From Polytrichum commune (Eukaryota; Streptophyta; Polytrichopsida; Polytrichales; Polytrichaceae), in assembly GCA_950295325.1 (NCBI GenBank), contig OX485807.1, positions 28,059,666-28,123,665 of the forward strand: DNA of 64,000 nucleotides, given 5' to 3'. Every line of letters starts with the position of its first letter. The first letter of the stretch is position 1. The position numbers and the translations under genes were made by a program. Positions 43,324-54,860 of the stretch are shown here, piece after piece. The notes beneath the pieces are model-generated. The model ran no database searches and was not told the origin of the DNA. It saw nothing but the letters and a program-made list of their open reading frames with translations.

Positions 43324-45726
43324 TCAAAACAGCCCACCATCTCTGAGTTGAAATGAAGACTTACAGAGATCCTTTCTCTCTGATCTACTACTGTTTTCAA
43401 GACTAATTTGGTGTAACCCATTTTTCAAAGAGTCGATGATGTCCGGGGACGCAGCGCCCATTCTCTCTTTCCAATCTTGTAGCTCTGCTTGCGATTGTTG
43501 CAGCAGATCTTCCAGTTGCAGTTGCAGCAAGGTGCTGCACTGTGCCTTATCTTTCCACCTCGCGACCTCCGCTTTCAGCACCGTGACCGAATTGCAAAGT
43601 TGATGAATCCTAGAGCTGCTCTCTCCAATCGTGCAGTGGAGTTCTTCTTTCAAAGCATGTGAGTCCAGTGCCGCCGCATCTGCTCTCTCCTCCAACTCCA
43701 AAACTGCCCTTTCCAGCTGCATTTGCACAGACACGCCCTCTTGCGCTCTCGCTTTCCATTCGCAAACCTCGGCGTAGAGTTCGTGTGTGGAATTGCTGCA
43801 CAGATCCTCATTCATCATTACCCTGTTGTTGATGTGGTTGATGTTCTTGTTGATGTTTTCTTTGGTGGATGTCCAACTCATCCCTCCTTTGAGTGACTGA
43901 GTTGCTAAAGCCACAGCTGCAACTCTTTCTTTCCAGTCTTGAAGTTCTTTTTGTGTGTCGACGAGCGTATTTTTGAGTTGCACCTGCAAAGTTTCACTTT
44001 CCTTAGCTTTATCCTTCCAGATCTGTAGGGAGTTTCTGAGAGCAGTGATGGATTCCTGGTACTCCTGCTTTTCCTGGATACCCTGTTCGATTAGGACTTC
44101 GAGTTCTTCCATGAGAGATTTGGAGGTCAATTCGACCGCTGCAGCTTTCTCCTTGCTTTCTCGGAGCTCTGATTGCAACATCCTCAACTGGGCTTCGGCC
44201 TCTTGCGCTCGACTTCGCCACTTGCAAAGATCGGCTTCCAGTTCACACACCAAGTTGCACAGCTCCTCCTTCTCGAGCGTACCTTCTTCGATCACCGAAT
44301 CCAGTTCTTCCTTCAAAGACTCAGTGGCCAAAGTCACCGCGGCGGCTTTCTGTTTCCATTCTTGTAGCTCCGACTGCGTCTCAGTGACTAGGGTTTTGAG
44401 TTGCAGTTGCAGCACATCCCCATCTTGAGCTTTCAATCTCCACTTGTGAAGCTCCAACTGCAGATCCATGCCCTTGTTCTGCGGCTTTTCTGATTTACAC
44501 TCATCGATCGTCGCCTTGGACACTTCTTCTTCTTCGTCTTCTTCTTCTTCGTCTATTGCTGCTGCTGTAGGTGGTTGTTTCCATTTCTGCAGCTCTACTT
44601 GGCTTGCAGTGAGTGCATTCTCAAGCCCCAGGCTTCTCTCCTGCAACTCTCGTTGCAAATTCTCGCTCTCCAGAGCCCTTGTCTTCCACGAAGAAAGCTC
44701 TCCTTCCAAAGCACCGCTCTTCGAGGCACGCTCATCTTTCATCTCTAGTTCCCTCTGCAATTCTGCCTTCACACACTGCAACTCCACACACTTGGTTTCC
44801 GCCTTCTCCTTCCACTGCGAAAGCTCCATCTGAACCTCCTTCATCACATCGTCAAATGCAACCCTAAGAGAAGAGCATTCCTCAGCCGCATCTGATGCAA
44901 TCACCTTCCAGTCCTTCAACTCCACTTGAAGATCAGCAAGCTCACTCATCGCCATCTTCAACTCCTGAGCATCTTTCGCCTCCTCCTTCAATTTCTTCTC
45001 CAACTCCAGTCTCACAAGCCTGCCATCCTCAGCAATACATGCGGCACTCTTCTTCCAAGCTTCCACTTCCAGCCGCAGCTCCATCACCGCCTTCTCCAAT
45101 TCCTGTCTCTCCTCATCACCAATTGCATCTCTTTCTTGCCTTTTTTCCACAGCAATTGATGGCGTGTTGTCTTTCTCCACTTCCCCTGTCTCAACTTGCA
45201 AAAGCACACTCTCAGAATCCTTCGACTCCGCGTTGCCATGCTCACACCTCCTCTTCCTATCTTCCAACTCATCCTCAGCTCTCTGTAGAGATTTACACTC
45301 TTCCTCCGCTGATGCAGCCACAATTTTCCATTTCTCCACGGATTCTTCAAGCTCTATTACATAACCCTGCAACCGTTCTGTTAACCTTTTGCTCTCTTCT
45401 TCTGCCTCCACTGCAAGGAAGGCCTTCTGCTTCCACTCCGCCATCTCCCTGTTCAACTCCTTGTTCTCCTCTTGCACTTTTGATAACTCTTCCTCCCTCT
45501 GCGTTGCTAATTCTTTCCACTCCTTCGCTTCTTCCTGCAACACCTTCACCTGTTTCCCAAACTCCTCCAGCTGCCGCCGGGCAACAATCCTCTGCCCTGC
45601 AGACATTGCAAACCGGTCTTTCCATCCTTCCAGCTCCGCTGTCAACTTAGTCACAGTCTTCTCAAGCTCCTCCTTCCCAGTTGCCCCTGTTTCTTCCGCT
45701 CCACATACAGCGTTGTCTTCCCCCAT
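43324..45726 (-). CDS. 800-aa coiled-coil protein with repeated Trp-Lys modules
   Basis: A single uninterrupted frame with an ATG at 45726-45724; no intron is needed. The protein is rich in Glu, Lys, Leu and Gln, with no signal peptide, membrane segment or known enzyme domain, so it should form long coiled coils. An E-L-x-x-W-K-x-x-A motif recurs: Trp at residues 35, 70, 98, 133, 224, 273, 305, 347, 382, 429, 457, 503, 570, 598, 657, 724 and 752. Many spacings are multiples of seven (28, 35, 42, 49). The C-terminal half is built of about five modules of 67-87 residues that begin at 429, 503, 570, 657 and 724. A microsatellite-like insert (NINKNINHINN, about residues 624-634) lengthens one module. 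An acidic run lies at about 393-401. I do not recognise a family; a cytoskeletal or organelle scaffold role is only a guess. Confidence 0.85.
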   Translation of the reverse strand: MGEDNAVCGAEETGATGKEELEKTVTKLTAELEGWKDRFAMSAGQRIVARRQLEEFGKQVKVLQEEAKEWKELATQREEELSKVQEENKELNREMAEWKQKAFLAVEAEEESKRLTERLQGYVIELEESVEKWKIVAASAEEECKSLQRAEDELEDRKRRCEHGNAESKDSESVLLQVETGEVEKDNTPSIAVEKRQERDAIGDEERQELEKAVMELRLEVEAWKKSAACIAEDGRLVRLELEKKLKEEAKDAQELKMAMSELADLQVELKDWKVIASDAAEECSSLRVAFDDVMKEVQMELSQWKEKAETKCVELQCVKAELQRELEMKDERASKSGALEGELSSWKTRALESENLQRELQERSLGLENALTASQVELQKWKQPPTAAAIDEEEEDEEEEVSKATIDECKSEKPQNKGMDLQLELHKWRLKAQDGDVLQLQLKTLVTETQSELQEWKQKAAAVTLATESLKEELDSVIEEGTLEKEELCNLVCELEADLCKWRSRAQEAEAQLRMLQSELRESKEKAAAVELTSKSLMEELEVLIEQGIQEKQEYQESITALRNSLQIWKDKAKESETLQVQLKNTLVDTQKELQDWKERVAAVALATQSLKGGMSWTSTKENINKNINHINNRVMMNEDLCSNSTHELYAEVCEWKARAQEGVSVQMQLERAVLELEERADAAALDSHALKEELHCTIGESSSRIHQLCNSVTVLKAEVARWKDKAQCSTLLQLQLEDLLQQSQAELQDWKERMGAASPDIIDSLKNGLHQISLENSSRSERKDLCKSSFQLRDGGLF

Positions 45727-48654
45727 GATGGCTAGCTCGGTGTTTCAAATGGCAACTTGCCACAGATACATCAATTGGACATAGCTTCAATTGTTCCGAA
45801 AGTTACACCCTATGCACTGATCACTCACATGTGAGCTTTCTCGTATGCCTATCTGCGCAGCATCTGCGCAATCACTGTAAGGATCCTCAAAAGCGACCAT
45901 CTGGAGTCGACCCATTTCAATGGAGCAGTCCTCCACCAGCTCGTTGTTGTACTCATCTACCTGCACAATTGCACATATATCTTAGCCATGAACCTATTCG
46001 AGAACCTCACAGCAGGAATCAATGAATTCTTGACGGCAGGATCCCTAAAAGATCAGAATGGCATCTGGGTTTAGGGGCTTAAGGGGTTTGCTCAACAAAA
46101 ATCAACTGAGTGTTTGCCTGAGATTCAGAGATGAATCCCTCTAAGTGCTTGCTTAATACGAGTGGAGTGGATTCCAAAATCATCAAAAGCAACACAGAAA
46201 CTCTTCAGAATCTTTACCTTCATGCCAACAGAGAGGTACTGATGATGATGATGATGCAAAAATCCTAACCGTGGTAGATAGGTAAGGTAGATGTACAAAT
46301 GTGGCCCAAGTTGCGAGAACTACGGCAAAGTACCAGTGATGTGTGTCTGGATGATTGCTTTGCTTGGTGCGAAGAAGTTCAGCTTAGAGTTGATGGACGG
46401 ATTTGTGCCACTGAACCTCTCCCCACCGCCGCCCGGTCTTTCCTGATGCATCATTGATCTTGATTTCAAGGAGCGAGGACTTCGTCTTTCCCAGAAGTAC
46501 AATTCATTGCGCCGGCGGGCAGGATTTAACACGTGGCGACATGGAGGACTCCCTGGGGCCCCGCACAATCGGCATCTTTACCAAGTACGGCGCTTTCTTT
46601 TAGCCCATGAACCCTGCTACAGATCCCATTCACTTATTGGAGCTACAGGCACCGCTGTAGATCGGATGTTACCATCTTCATCGGAGGAGCGTGCGATCGA
46701 TGCGCTGACACTCTGCGCTGGCAAGTCTTAGTTCAGTCAAATTATGTCGGTGATAGCAAAATTCGAAACATCTGGTAATCTGAGTGCATTGAGGGCCGCA
46801 ATTTGAGTACCATAACTTAATAAGATAATGCTGAACAAATTACTGAGGTTTCTAAGCCATGGTTAAGAATTCCAAAGTTGGAAAACCGGGTAGGTTAAGC
46901 CAGGTGACCTTCCCGATCTTTGCCGTGAAGGGACTTGGAGCAGATGGTGTTTAGGTCAATAGGTTTAGGCAGGTTACTTACACTTCGTACTGGGCTCCAT
47001 TACTCTGTGAAACCAACGATTGCATCAACGTTTGACATTCTTGAATCTTGATTTTCAGTTTCAATGGTGAAGTGTCATACTTAAAACATTTGGCAATGCG
47101 GACGAGGTATGTCAGGTGATCCGTGGTGATGATGTTGCCTCCCCTCATTCCACATGAAACTAGTGGTGCGTTCTCAATTGAATGGAAGGATCTTATCACA
47201 AAATTCGATGCCTCCTCCAGAATATTGTGCAACATGCCTACAATATTCGCTTACACCTCTGCATTGAGCCACCCTTGACATGTCACACCATTGATTCCTG
47301 TCGTTGACCTTTTCTGTTTCAAAATTGCACACCCGATCAAGTCGTGCACACATCATTGCCACTACCAAATTCAGAGAATGGGTAAGGTCAAGCAAACCTG
47401 ATGGCTGGATTGAACAGTCCACCTGTTGTCTTGCATTACAACCGTACTAAGCTTAAATTCTAATGTCATTGCCTGATCAAACAAACCAAACTAAACCCTG
47501 AACAAAACCTCCGAGCTGTCACATATAACCCATCAGATTTGGACATCCAAAAGCCGTCAGATTTGGATGCCCTAAGGAAAATATCCAGTCCAGTGGGGGT
47601 GTCAATTGTGTCGAAATTGGGAAACTGCTGCAAATCTGATGCTTGGTAAGTGATTCCAACAATACCAATCAAGAGTAAGTATTTCTAGGTTTCATAAAAC
47701 TGATTGAAATTGCTCTCCCAATTTCAAACACCTATTTCATCAAGCAAATTCACTTGAAGAGTTTCTGACCGGTATTATAGAGGGAGGAATGCTGAGAGTG
47801 TTATAGGGGAAGGAATGTGTTGAGAGTGCCAATTGGCACTTGTCAATCTGTAGGTTGTTGAGTGATGAATCATTGATTCAGTCCTATGAACTTAAAATAC
47901 TCTTGCAACAACATGATCGACTTCTACAATAAATAGGGTCATCAGTGTGGCTTACACCAATTTCTCTACCATTTTATAAATATCTATAAAACTTACTTTT
48001 ACTGTTATTATAACTGTAATATTGGGCCAAAATTACTAATAGAAATGAATTATTACAGTGAATAAGTAAGACTCACTCACACAGCTCCACGTATCCAAAA
48101 ATGAAATTGGCTTTATCTCAGTAACTCAAGTCAGTACAGTAAGTCACTCTATTCAATAGGTCACTACTGTAATGACCCTGTTTGGTGTAGATGATGCACT
48201 GGGCACCAGGCATGTAGTTTATAAAACATCACATATCTATCAGCTGGTAAGGTACTTTAATTTCTACCCAAGCAACCAGGTGTCAGGTCCAAGTAAAAAA
48301 CATTACTCCCAAGGCAACCAATGTCTAGTATTGTTTCTTCAAATCATTCGCTTGGTACTCAATTTCCTGTACAAATTGGAGTATTTGCAGCTATTGCAAA
48401 TCACCTGTTTAATAAAGTCATGTTCCAGCCCATTGTTGATAAACAGGGGGAACCTTGCTCCTGGTGATGGAGGGGACTGGATAATTGAGTGCAAAAATTA
48501 CCACGAATATAATCTGGGAGGAATAGAACAGGGGGCAAAGTACATCTGCGGTTTGATCCTGGGTCGTGACATAATTTGACTATACAGGTAACCTTCAAAC
48601 TTTAATTTGAAATCAATATGTCCAGGGTGACAGCTACATGAGCTAATAGAGAAA
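45727..48654. other. 5' flank of the coiled-coil gene and intergenic DNA
   Basis: Holds the upstream region of the minus-strand coiled-coil gene, a (GAT)n run near 46239-46256, and the likely 3' untranslated end of ARPC3 at its right edge. A 135-residue plus-strand frame (48172-48579) has no domain and ends in a tRNA-like GGTTTGATCCTGG word, so it is probably repeat-derived. Confidence 0.4.
46978..47422 (-). pseudogene. possible exocyst EXO70-like gene relic
   Basis: Minus-strand frames read ILEEASNFVIRSFHSIENAP, then MRGGNIITTDHLTYLVRIAK. The order (acidic-hydrophobic helix, P, GG, I/H, LT-YV) faintly recalls the C-terminal region of plant EXO70. The frames are short and broken, so this is weak. 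Confidence 0.2.
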
Positions 48655-50676
48655 TTATAGAGGCATCATGATATTCATGAACTTCCTCTTTGCAAATGCT
48701 AACCACCACTTGTTGGGTGTGCCATTCTGACGGTACACCTTCTCCATTAATCGACCACTTGTCTCTTCCCTCACTTGCTTCAAATAGCTCCGAAGTAGGT
48801 CTGCAAACCAACCATCAAGTCAGACACAGAACTGAAGAACTGATAAACATCAACAGAAGAAGAAATTGGAACAATCCTTTGTTCCAGAAAGCAACATCAT
48901 ATAGCGTCAGATGGGTAACAAGGTCTTTTATTTGAAGGATTGATAACAGGTCCATGCATGCTAGTTGAATAACATCATTTGCAAGGTATACAGAAGACTC
49001 AATTCCAGATTCACAAGCATTTGCATATTTTACTACTCTCCATGTCAAGCCATCACCTACAACAACAAGATGTTTGAATAAGGTCGACAACCCTTATCCG
49101 GATACTTTTCTTATTAGGACATCTATATTTGAGTAGTATGTGGTTTGGTGTGGCTCCAAAAAGGGCTACCAAAAAGGCGTGTGTTTGAAAGAGATTGGAT
49201 TGCGTGCTCAAAATACGATAACCATTTGAAGCCCAAATAATCAACATAATTGGGGGGGGACCTACATGACCACTTAATGAGCACAAGAATCTTCACTTTA
49301 AGAATGAATAAGATGTTCATATGAGCTCCGAAAATTATGAGGAAAGTGTCTACAGGCTTGATTTGGAGTTCCATACCATGTTGTACTAATCGTGTGTTTC
49401 ATATCCTAGGAGAAGTGGGCTAGTAGGAAAAAGAAACCATTTCAGACCCATCTACCTTAATGCAATAAACAGCATCAACGGGTTCTTCTGCTTCACATGA
49501 CCTTTTAGAGAATTTGGCTTGACAACCTAGATGATCTGAAATATAGATAGATAGATAGACTGCCTACCTCCTTCATCCTTTGTCTGAGGAGCTGTAAAAA
49601 GCCCTCCAAGTGGGAACCCAGGTTCTCCAGGAATAGGAAACTTTTCCAAACCAAGGTTGATAATGGCCTTCACACCATCAGCCTCTGTCTTGCATGCCTC
49701 AATCCGTTTCAAGGCCATATTGATGTAGAGGGTAAGGTAAACAAGTAACTTGTCAGCTGGACCTTTGACTTCGAACTTTCGAAAGAGGACATTTGCCCGA
49801 AAGAAATTGATGGCTTCGTCAATAATATCAGTACTACCTGAAATAAGAAATCAAAGTCAGTGGCCAAGAAATATATTTGCATGCTTCATTTTATGTGTAT
49901 ATAGAGAATGAAACAGATCAACATAAGGTGGAAACTTTAAAACTAAACTGTAAAAAAACTGTGATCATACTAAATGCAGTGGTTCAATCAACTGGCCCTT
50001 TGGCAAACAACCTGCTTCAGCTGCGGGAGCAGGTCCTCTAATATGGCTCTTTAGAGGAAGTATTGGACAGCTGCATGCTTGTTGAACTTCTGGATCAACT
50101 TTGAATGAAGAATGATAGACCTGTTTAAAAAACAGAGCAACCGCAGAGGTTATGCCTACATTTGGACATTAAGACCCGAAACAAAGAACAAGGAACAATT
50201 TGCAGCTCTAGTAATCTCCAATCTTTGAGATACTAAAAACCTGACATATTCAAATGACACTACCCAAATTTCACTTATGCTTGTGGAATTTGACCACAAA
50301 GACAAAAACACATCCGCAACACCGCCTCCTCATTACAAACACATATTACGGTACATGTGGTTCGACACCGCAAACACAATGCTCAGATCCACAATCTTTC
50401 TAAATCAAAGCCGTGAATCGCAGATGTGGATACCCAACAAAATTATCGAGGAGCTGGAAACCACGTCACCACACAATAACCAGAAAGTGAATACAGTCCG
50501 ATCGAGCTGTAAGCTTCAATCTTGCCCTCTCACAAACACAGGGTTCGAAGTGCAAAGAAAATGAAGACCAAACCCTTGGAAGACAATGTTGAGTTAACCG
50601 GTCCAAGACTTGTAGGAACAGAGCTTTTGTAACTTAATTGTTGCTAACGGAGCAGGCAAGGGGAGATGAGTACCAT
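48655..50676 (-). CDS. ARPC3: actin-related protein 2/3 complex subunit 3 (p21-Arc), 175 aa
   Basis: Exons in transcript order: 50676-50674 (only the ATG), 50120-50012, 49837-49568, 48800-48655. All borders are GT-AG and the frame closes at TAA 48657-48655. The protein starts MVYHSSFKVDPEVQQACSCP and has PLKSHIRGPAP, TDIIDEAINFFRANVLFRKF, PADKLLVYLTLYINMALKR, INLGLEKFPIPGEPGFPLGG and the family hallmark NGTPNKWWLAFAKRKFMNI. Length matches plant ARPC3 (about 174). The subunit is part of the seven-member Arp2/3 complex that nucleates branched actin filaments in the cytoplasm. Having the start codon as the last three bases of exon 1 is unusual but fits the aligned N-terminus. Intron 3 carries a 377-bp MITE. 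Confidence 0.95.
49081..49457 (+). mobile_element. 377-bp TA-flanked MITE in intron 3 of ARPC3
   Basis: The left end is AGGTCGACAACCC..., the right end ...CAGACCCATCTACCT, with TA at 49079-49080 and 49458-49459. The interior aligns with 32122-32499 along its whole length (TATATTTGAGTAGTATGTGG, CAAAAAGGC, AAGAATCTTCACTTT, GAAAATTATGAGGAAA, GTGTTTCATATCCTAGGAGA). Length differs by one base from the copy in the EDR2-like gene. Confidence 0.8.
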
Positions 50677-51608
50677 TCTGCGAAGCTGGAACAATCGATC
50701 ACTTTGATTGCTCTCGTGCCACAATCTTCAACATCACCTTCCGATCCGACAGCTTTGCTTTCTCGCTAGGCGATTTAGGTCTACAGAAAGCTAATAAGTT
50801 ATGCTTGTCTGTGAGTCATGGCGATTTGGAACCCCCTACTGCATCGAACTCGATTTGTAAGGGCCCACATGAAGAACCTAGCTTTGTGGGCTCCTTGCAG
50901 TCTGCTGTACAAAACCCTGATAAGATGCGGGTATGACCGGGTATGACCGGGTATGTCTCGAGTAGCCCTTATCTTCCTGCTGCTTTTGGGTGCCTGTGTG
51001 TCCCAGGCTCTGGACACGCTCCTGCTCTCTTGTCCTCTCTTCTTCCTTCCCACGAACATCCTACACGAGAATATTATAGGTGAATTTTCTACTCAATCTG
51101 CCCTCAACAACTCCGTATCTAAATTGATGATCAAATTGAGAAGCCCTGATACTTGTAATTCTCAGCGGACATCTTGGAGTCTTCTTTTTTGGTGTGGGTG
51201 TTCATTTGGGTGTCACTTGTATGTTTGGTGAATTCTGTTGTTGTGACATGATTAGCCATGCATTGTTGCTGAGCGGTGCGAATTTTTCTGTTTACGGAGG
51301 TTGTCATGCCGTATGAATTTTCATATAATTTTCCGAGGAATCTAGGTATATTGTTGTCGAATGATGGCGTACTGGGTTACCTTGAAATTGGGTGTAGTAT
51401 GGTTCGAGTATCCAGATAGTTAGTCTTCTTTTAGCGTTTTGTACGGTTCTTCGTTGAATGTAAGGGAGACACACAGATGAGCAATCAAGGAAGTCATCGA
51501 TATTGTAAACAGAATTCAATTTACATTCCCTCTTCGTTCTGAAAAACTTACTTCTCCCTGGCACTTTGGCAGAAGATTTAGAGGAAGGTGCAGTTCGTAG
51601 AGTTCACA
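50677..51608. promoter_or_regulatory. shared upstream region between divergent ARPC3 and ENH1-like genes
   Basis: The two start codons face away from each other with 932 bp between them, so both promoters and leaders must lie here. A 10-bp unit CGGGTATGAC repeats three times at about 50929-50958 (last copy GTATGTC). No TATA box can be assigned with confidence. Confidence 0.5.
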
Positions 51609-54303
51609 ATGGCAGCGATGGCGACACTCCAAAGCGCTACCGCTGTTACTTCCCTGCGGAAGACATCTGAGGCTGCTGCTGTCTCCTCATCATCCAACAC
51701 CATCTCTAATGGGCTTGCTAGCTCCTCTCCAATGCAGGTACACTTAGAGTCAATCAACTAGTCTACCTATTCTTCACCCGTAAGTATCTGTGCAGAACCC
51801 ATGTGGTTTTTTATGGCAATCTGAGGTTGAGGTGGCATGCACGCTACAAGAGGATTGTTGATGGATACACTAATTTGGTAACGGTTTTGAGTCATCTGGG
51901 TTAACTCTGTGTTGCAGTTGCACAGCACTTTCTACGGAGCAGGGTTGCCAGAGGCTAGCATCAGAGCTGGGAGGAGCTCTGCCTCGGATTCTTCTTTAAA
52001 GTCCCTACACTTACCTGCGGTAACTCCATTCTCTAGTTCACCCAATTCTTGCTCTTAAACAATGTTCCTACTCATCATTGTCCACTAATGTACACCATGG
52101 TTTTTGATGCATTCTCTCAGTGGGGATTGCATTGTTATTTCCCGCAATTGACATTATCATATTATTCTGTCTTAAATTGACGTACTCATTTCTGGTTCCA
52201 ACCTTCCCTGACATTTACTAGATGCAGTAATATTTACATTTTGTTTCTCTATATTGAAGCGGTTATGTCTTGCTGCTTTTCCAGGTGAGGGCTAAAACTG
52301 CAGGTGCTTCGAAGACTTACGAGACCGAGGTGGATAAGCCTCTAGGTCTTACTCTTGGTCAAAACCCGGGAGGTCGAGTTGTTATCACGGTATGGAGGCA
52401 TAGACATCTCTATTGCAACAAAACATTCTTAAGTAGCCTATTAGCTACTAATGCAAATGGGCTAATTCTTAGGTAATCCGAATAACCTGAGATGATTCAA
52501 TTGGCGACATACCTCTTCAACTGAATCTTGATAGATGGAAGAAGGCTTTGTGTCTGAAGATAGGCAAGTATGGGGTGTCGAGTAATGAGAAATCTCCCAC
52601 TTGTTTGCAATAGCAACTTGATTTCTTAGTGAAGGCCACTTACAGAAGATTACCGATCTCATCAACTTTGTGATTTGCTTGCAGCAAGTGGAAGCCAGAG
52701 GAAATGCATCAAAGGCTGGCTTGAAGGTAGGTGATCAAGTTATCTATACCAGTAGCTTCTTTGGAGATGAGTTATGGCCGGCAGACAAACTTGGCTTCAC
52801 CAAGACAGCCATCAATGCGAAACCTGATTCCGTGTATTTTGTTGTGAACAGGTGATTTTCACATTTTTACTCAGATTGCACTTTGTCAATGTATAATACA
52901 TCTTAAGGACCTGCAGTTCATTCAGTTTAAATGCAGCAGCATTATCTGGTTTGCTGTGCTTCATAGGTTGTTAAAAATAACATGATACTCAAAACACCCT
53001 TTTATCATGCAGATATAAAATGTGTAAGAAATAGACAGAGAAAGAAACAAAGATGACTCCAATGTTGCCAGGGCCCCAAAGACTATTGCCTCCTTTCGAA
53101 GGAACATCTTGAACTGGCACAGACAAGCCAGCCGGCATCTATCTTCCCCAAGGACAATTCCTTAGGTTCCCACATGGTGGGTTGATCTATCTGGTTCACC
53201 CGGATACTCCCACTATGATTGGGTGGACATGGTAGGGTGCACAAAAAATGTAGGAAGTTAAATCTGTACATAAAGTGTTGTCTCTTGTGCGAAAGTCATG
53301 CCCATAAGAAGCTAGTAGTTGTCAAGCTGAGTGATGTTCACAATGTGTCTATTCCTGATAGGATTTGAGGCACATCATCGCTTGTAACGGATGACCTTGC
53401 AATGGCCTGACCACTACGACTAATAATAAATATGTGTGGCCCTGCCATCAGCTGTAGCAAACACCTAGTACCTACCGAGCCGCAGTAGGCGCTCGGTTAA
53501 GTTGGGCACCTACCACAGGTCGTGGCACGAGTCCTGGCATCCATAGACCTAAGCGAAATTCCTTAAGTCTTTTAGATTCTCCCTTCTGTGATTACAACCA
53601 ACAGTTTTGAGAGTGTTAAGGTCAGTGTTTATTTTTATTTTTACAGAGGTGCTGACGTGGATGTGAAGAGATTGCCCAAGAGACCAGCGCCTCCTCGATT
53701 TACAAGAAAGCTCACTGATGCTCAGAAGGTGAGCATAAGTTGGACCATGATGTTGTGCGAGTTGATGACAAGTATGAATCCGCTGAAATGATATAATTGT
53801 GACTTGACACTCTTCAAAATCTGATGCACCTTTTACTCTTGAACAGGAAAGAGCAACCCACGTGTGCCTGGATTGTGGTTACATTTACACTCTCTCCAAG
53901 TCATTTGATGAGCAGGTAATAACAACACTTTCAGCCAGCGTTTGCTTGAATTGTCTTCATTGCAACACAAACCTCCATATTCATATGTCGTCAATACTGA
54001 TTTCACATAAATTTAATCACATCGAACCACAACATTGAATGAAATTCCTACCAAATGCAGAGTTGCAATTTTGATGTTTTTGTTTCTATGGTTATACTTG
54101 CAAGACCTAAATGATCGAATTAATGTGTGCAGCCGGACAACTATCAGTGTCCTCAATGCCAGGCACCCAAGAAGCGGTTTGCAGGGTATGACCCGGAAAC
54201 TGGAAGGACACTTGGAGGAGCAAGCACCCCTCTTCCTGTGCTCTTGGGATTGATAATTGGAGCTGCTGCTCTTGCCAGCGCACTCTTTTTTGGCCTCCAA
54301 TAA
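51609..54303 (+). CDS. ENH1: chloroplast PDZ-rubredoxin membrane protein, ENH1-like, 274 aa
   Basis: Exons: 51609-51737, 51918-52019, 52285-52389, 52685-52851, 53647-53728, 53847-53915, 54133-54303; all GT-AG, with an open frame ending at TAA 54301-54303. Residues 1 to about 75 are Ser/Ala-rich and basic with few acids, like a chloroplast transit peptide. A PDZ domain covers about 88-168 (LGLTLGQNPGGRVVIT, GLKVGDQVIY). A rubredoxin fold follows, with iron ligands Cys202, Cys205, Cys224 and Cys227 (CLDCGYIY; CPQCQAPKKRF). A C-terminal membrane helix spans about 252-273. Domain order and length match Arabidopsis ENH1 (At5g17170, 271 aa), linked to salt tolerance and redox balance in plastids. 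Electron transfer in the thylakoid membrane is the expected role. The second ligand loop has Gln where Gly is usual. Confidence 0.92.
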
Positions 54304-54444
54304 CTGCAATTTAACAGGGAAACTCTTAATGTATTTTCTTCAAGGGTTCTGTAGATTTTTTTGACATTGTAAAGTAATTTGCCAGTAGATTGGCTTGATT
54401 TATACATGGAATATTTCTACAAGGGATTATACTAGAACAATGAA

Positions 54445-54860
54445 GGGGCACTTCACACTGGAGCTTGAAAGTCTGTGACCATTGAAATCTATAATCTCTC
54501 CTTAGTGGAAAATGCCAAGGCTGTACCACTTCACTATTACACTAAAGCTCGAACGCCTACCAGAAGGAAGTTCGAGTGGATGAACAAATCTACACGGTCT
54601 CCTACATGGCATACAATAGATTTCATGGTCTGCTGGTTTTTGTGTCAAGCCTGCCTAAAAGAGGTGGATCTCGCACAAAATTGGGAGACTGTTACTTCAA
54701 AATCACACCTTGATTTATTATAACTCATTGTGTCACAGGACCACATAAATACAGTGATAATTTCACACTACACTTAAAGGCCGTGACCAATTTCAAACCA
54801 TGCATACTATGGCCTTCACAATTTCATGGTCATAGCCCTTGGCCATAGTCTAAAGTGGCC
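54445..54860 (+). mobile_element. MITE of the GGGCCACTTTA family (copy 3)
   Basis: Starts GGGGCACTTCACACTGGAGC and ends CCATAGTCTAAAGTGGCC, imperfect inverted ends. The interior matches the copies at 7675 and 40077 (AGGAAGTTCGAGTGGATGAA, CTTGATTTATTATAACTCAT, CAATTTCATGGTCATAGCCC). It lies 141 bp after the ENH1-like stop codon, so it may fall in or near the 3' untranslated region. Confidence 0.65.

Noticed and set aside
44895-45650. 251-residue plus-strand Pro/Ser-rich frame
   Set aside because: It is the antisense shadow of the Glu/Lys-rich coiled-coil gene on the minus strand.
48172-48579. 135-residue plus-strand frame
   Set aside because: No domain; sits in the 3' flank of ARPC3 with a tRNA-like word at its end, so it is likely repeat-derived.
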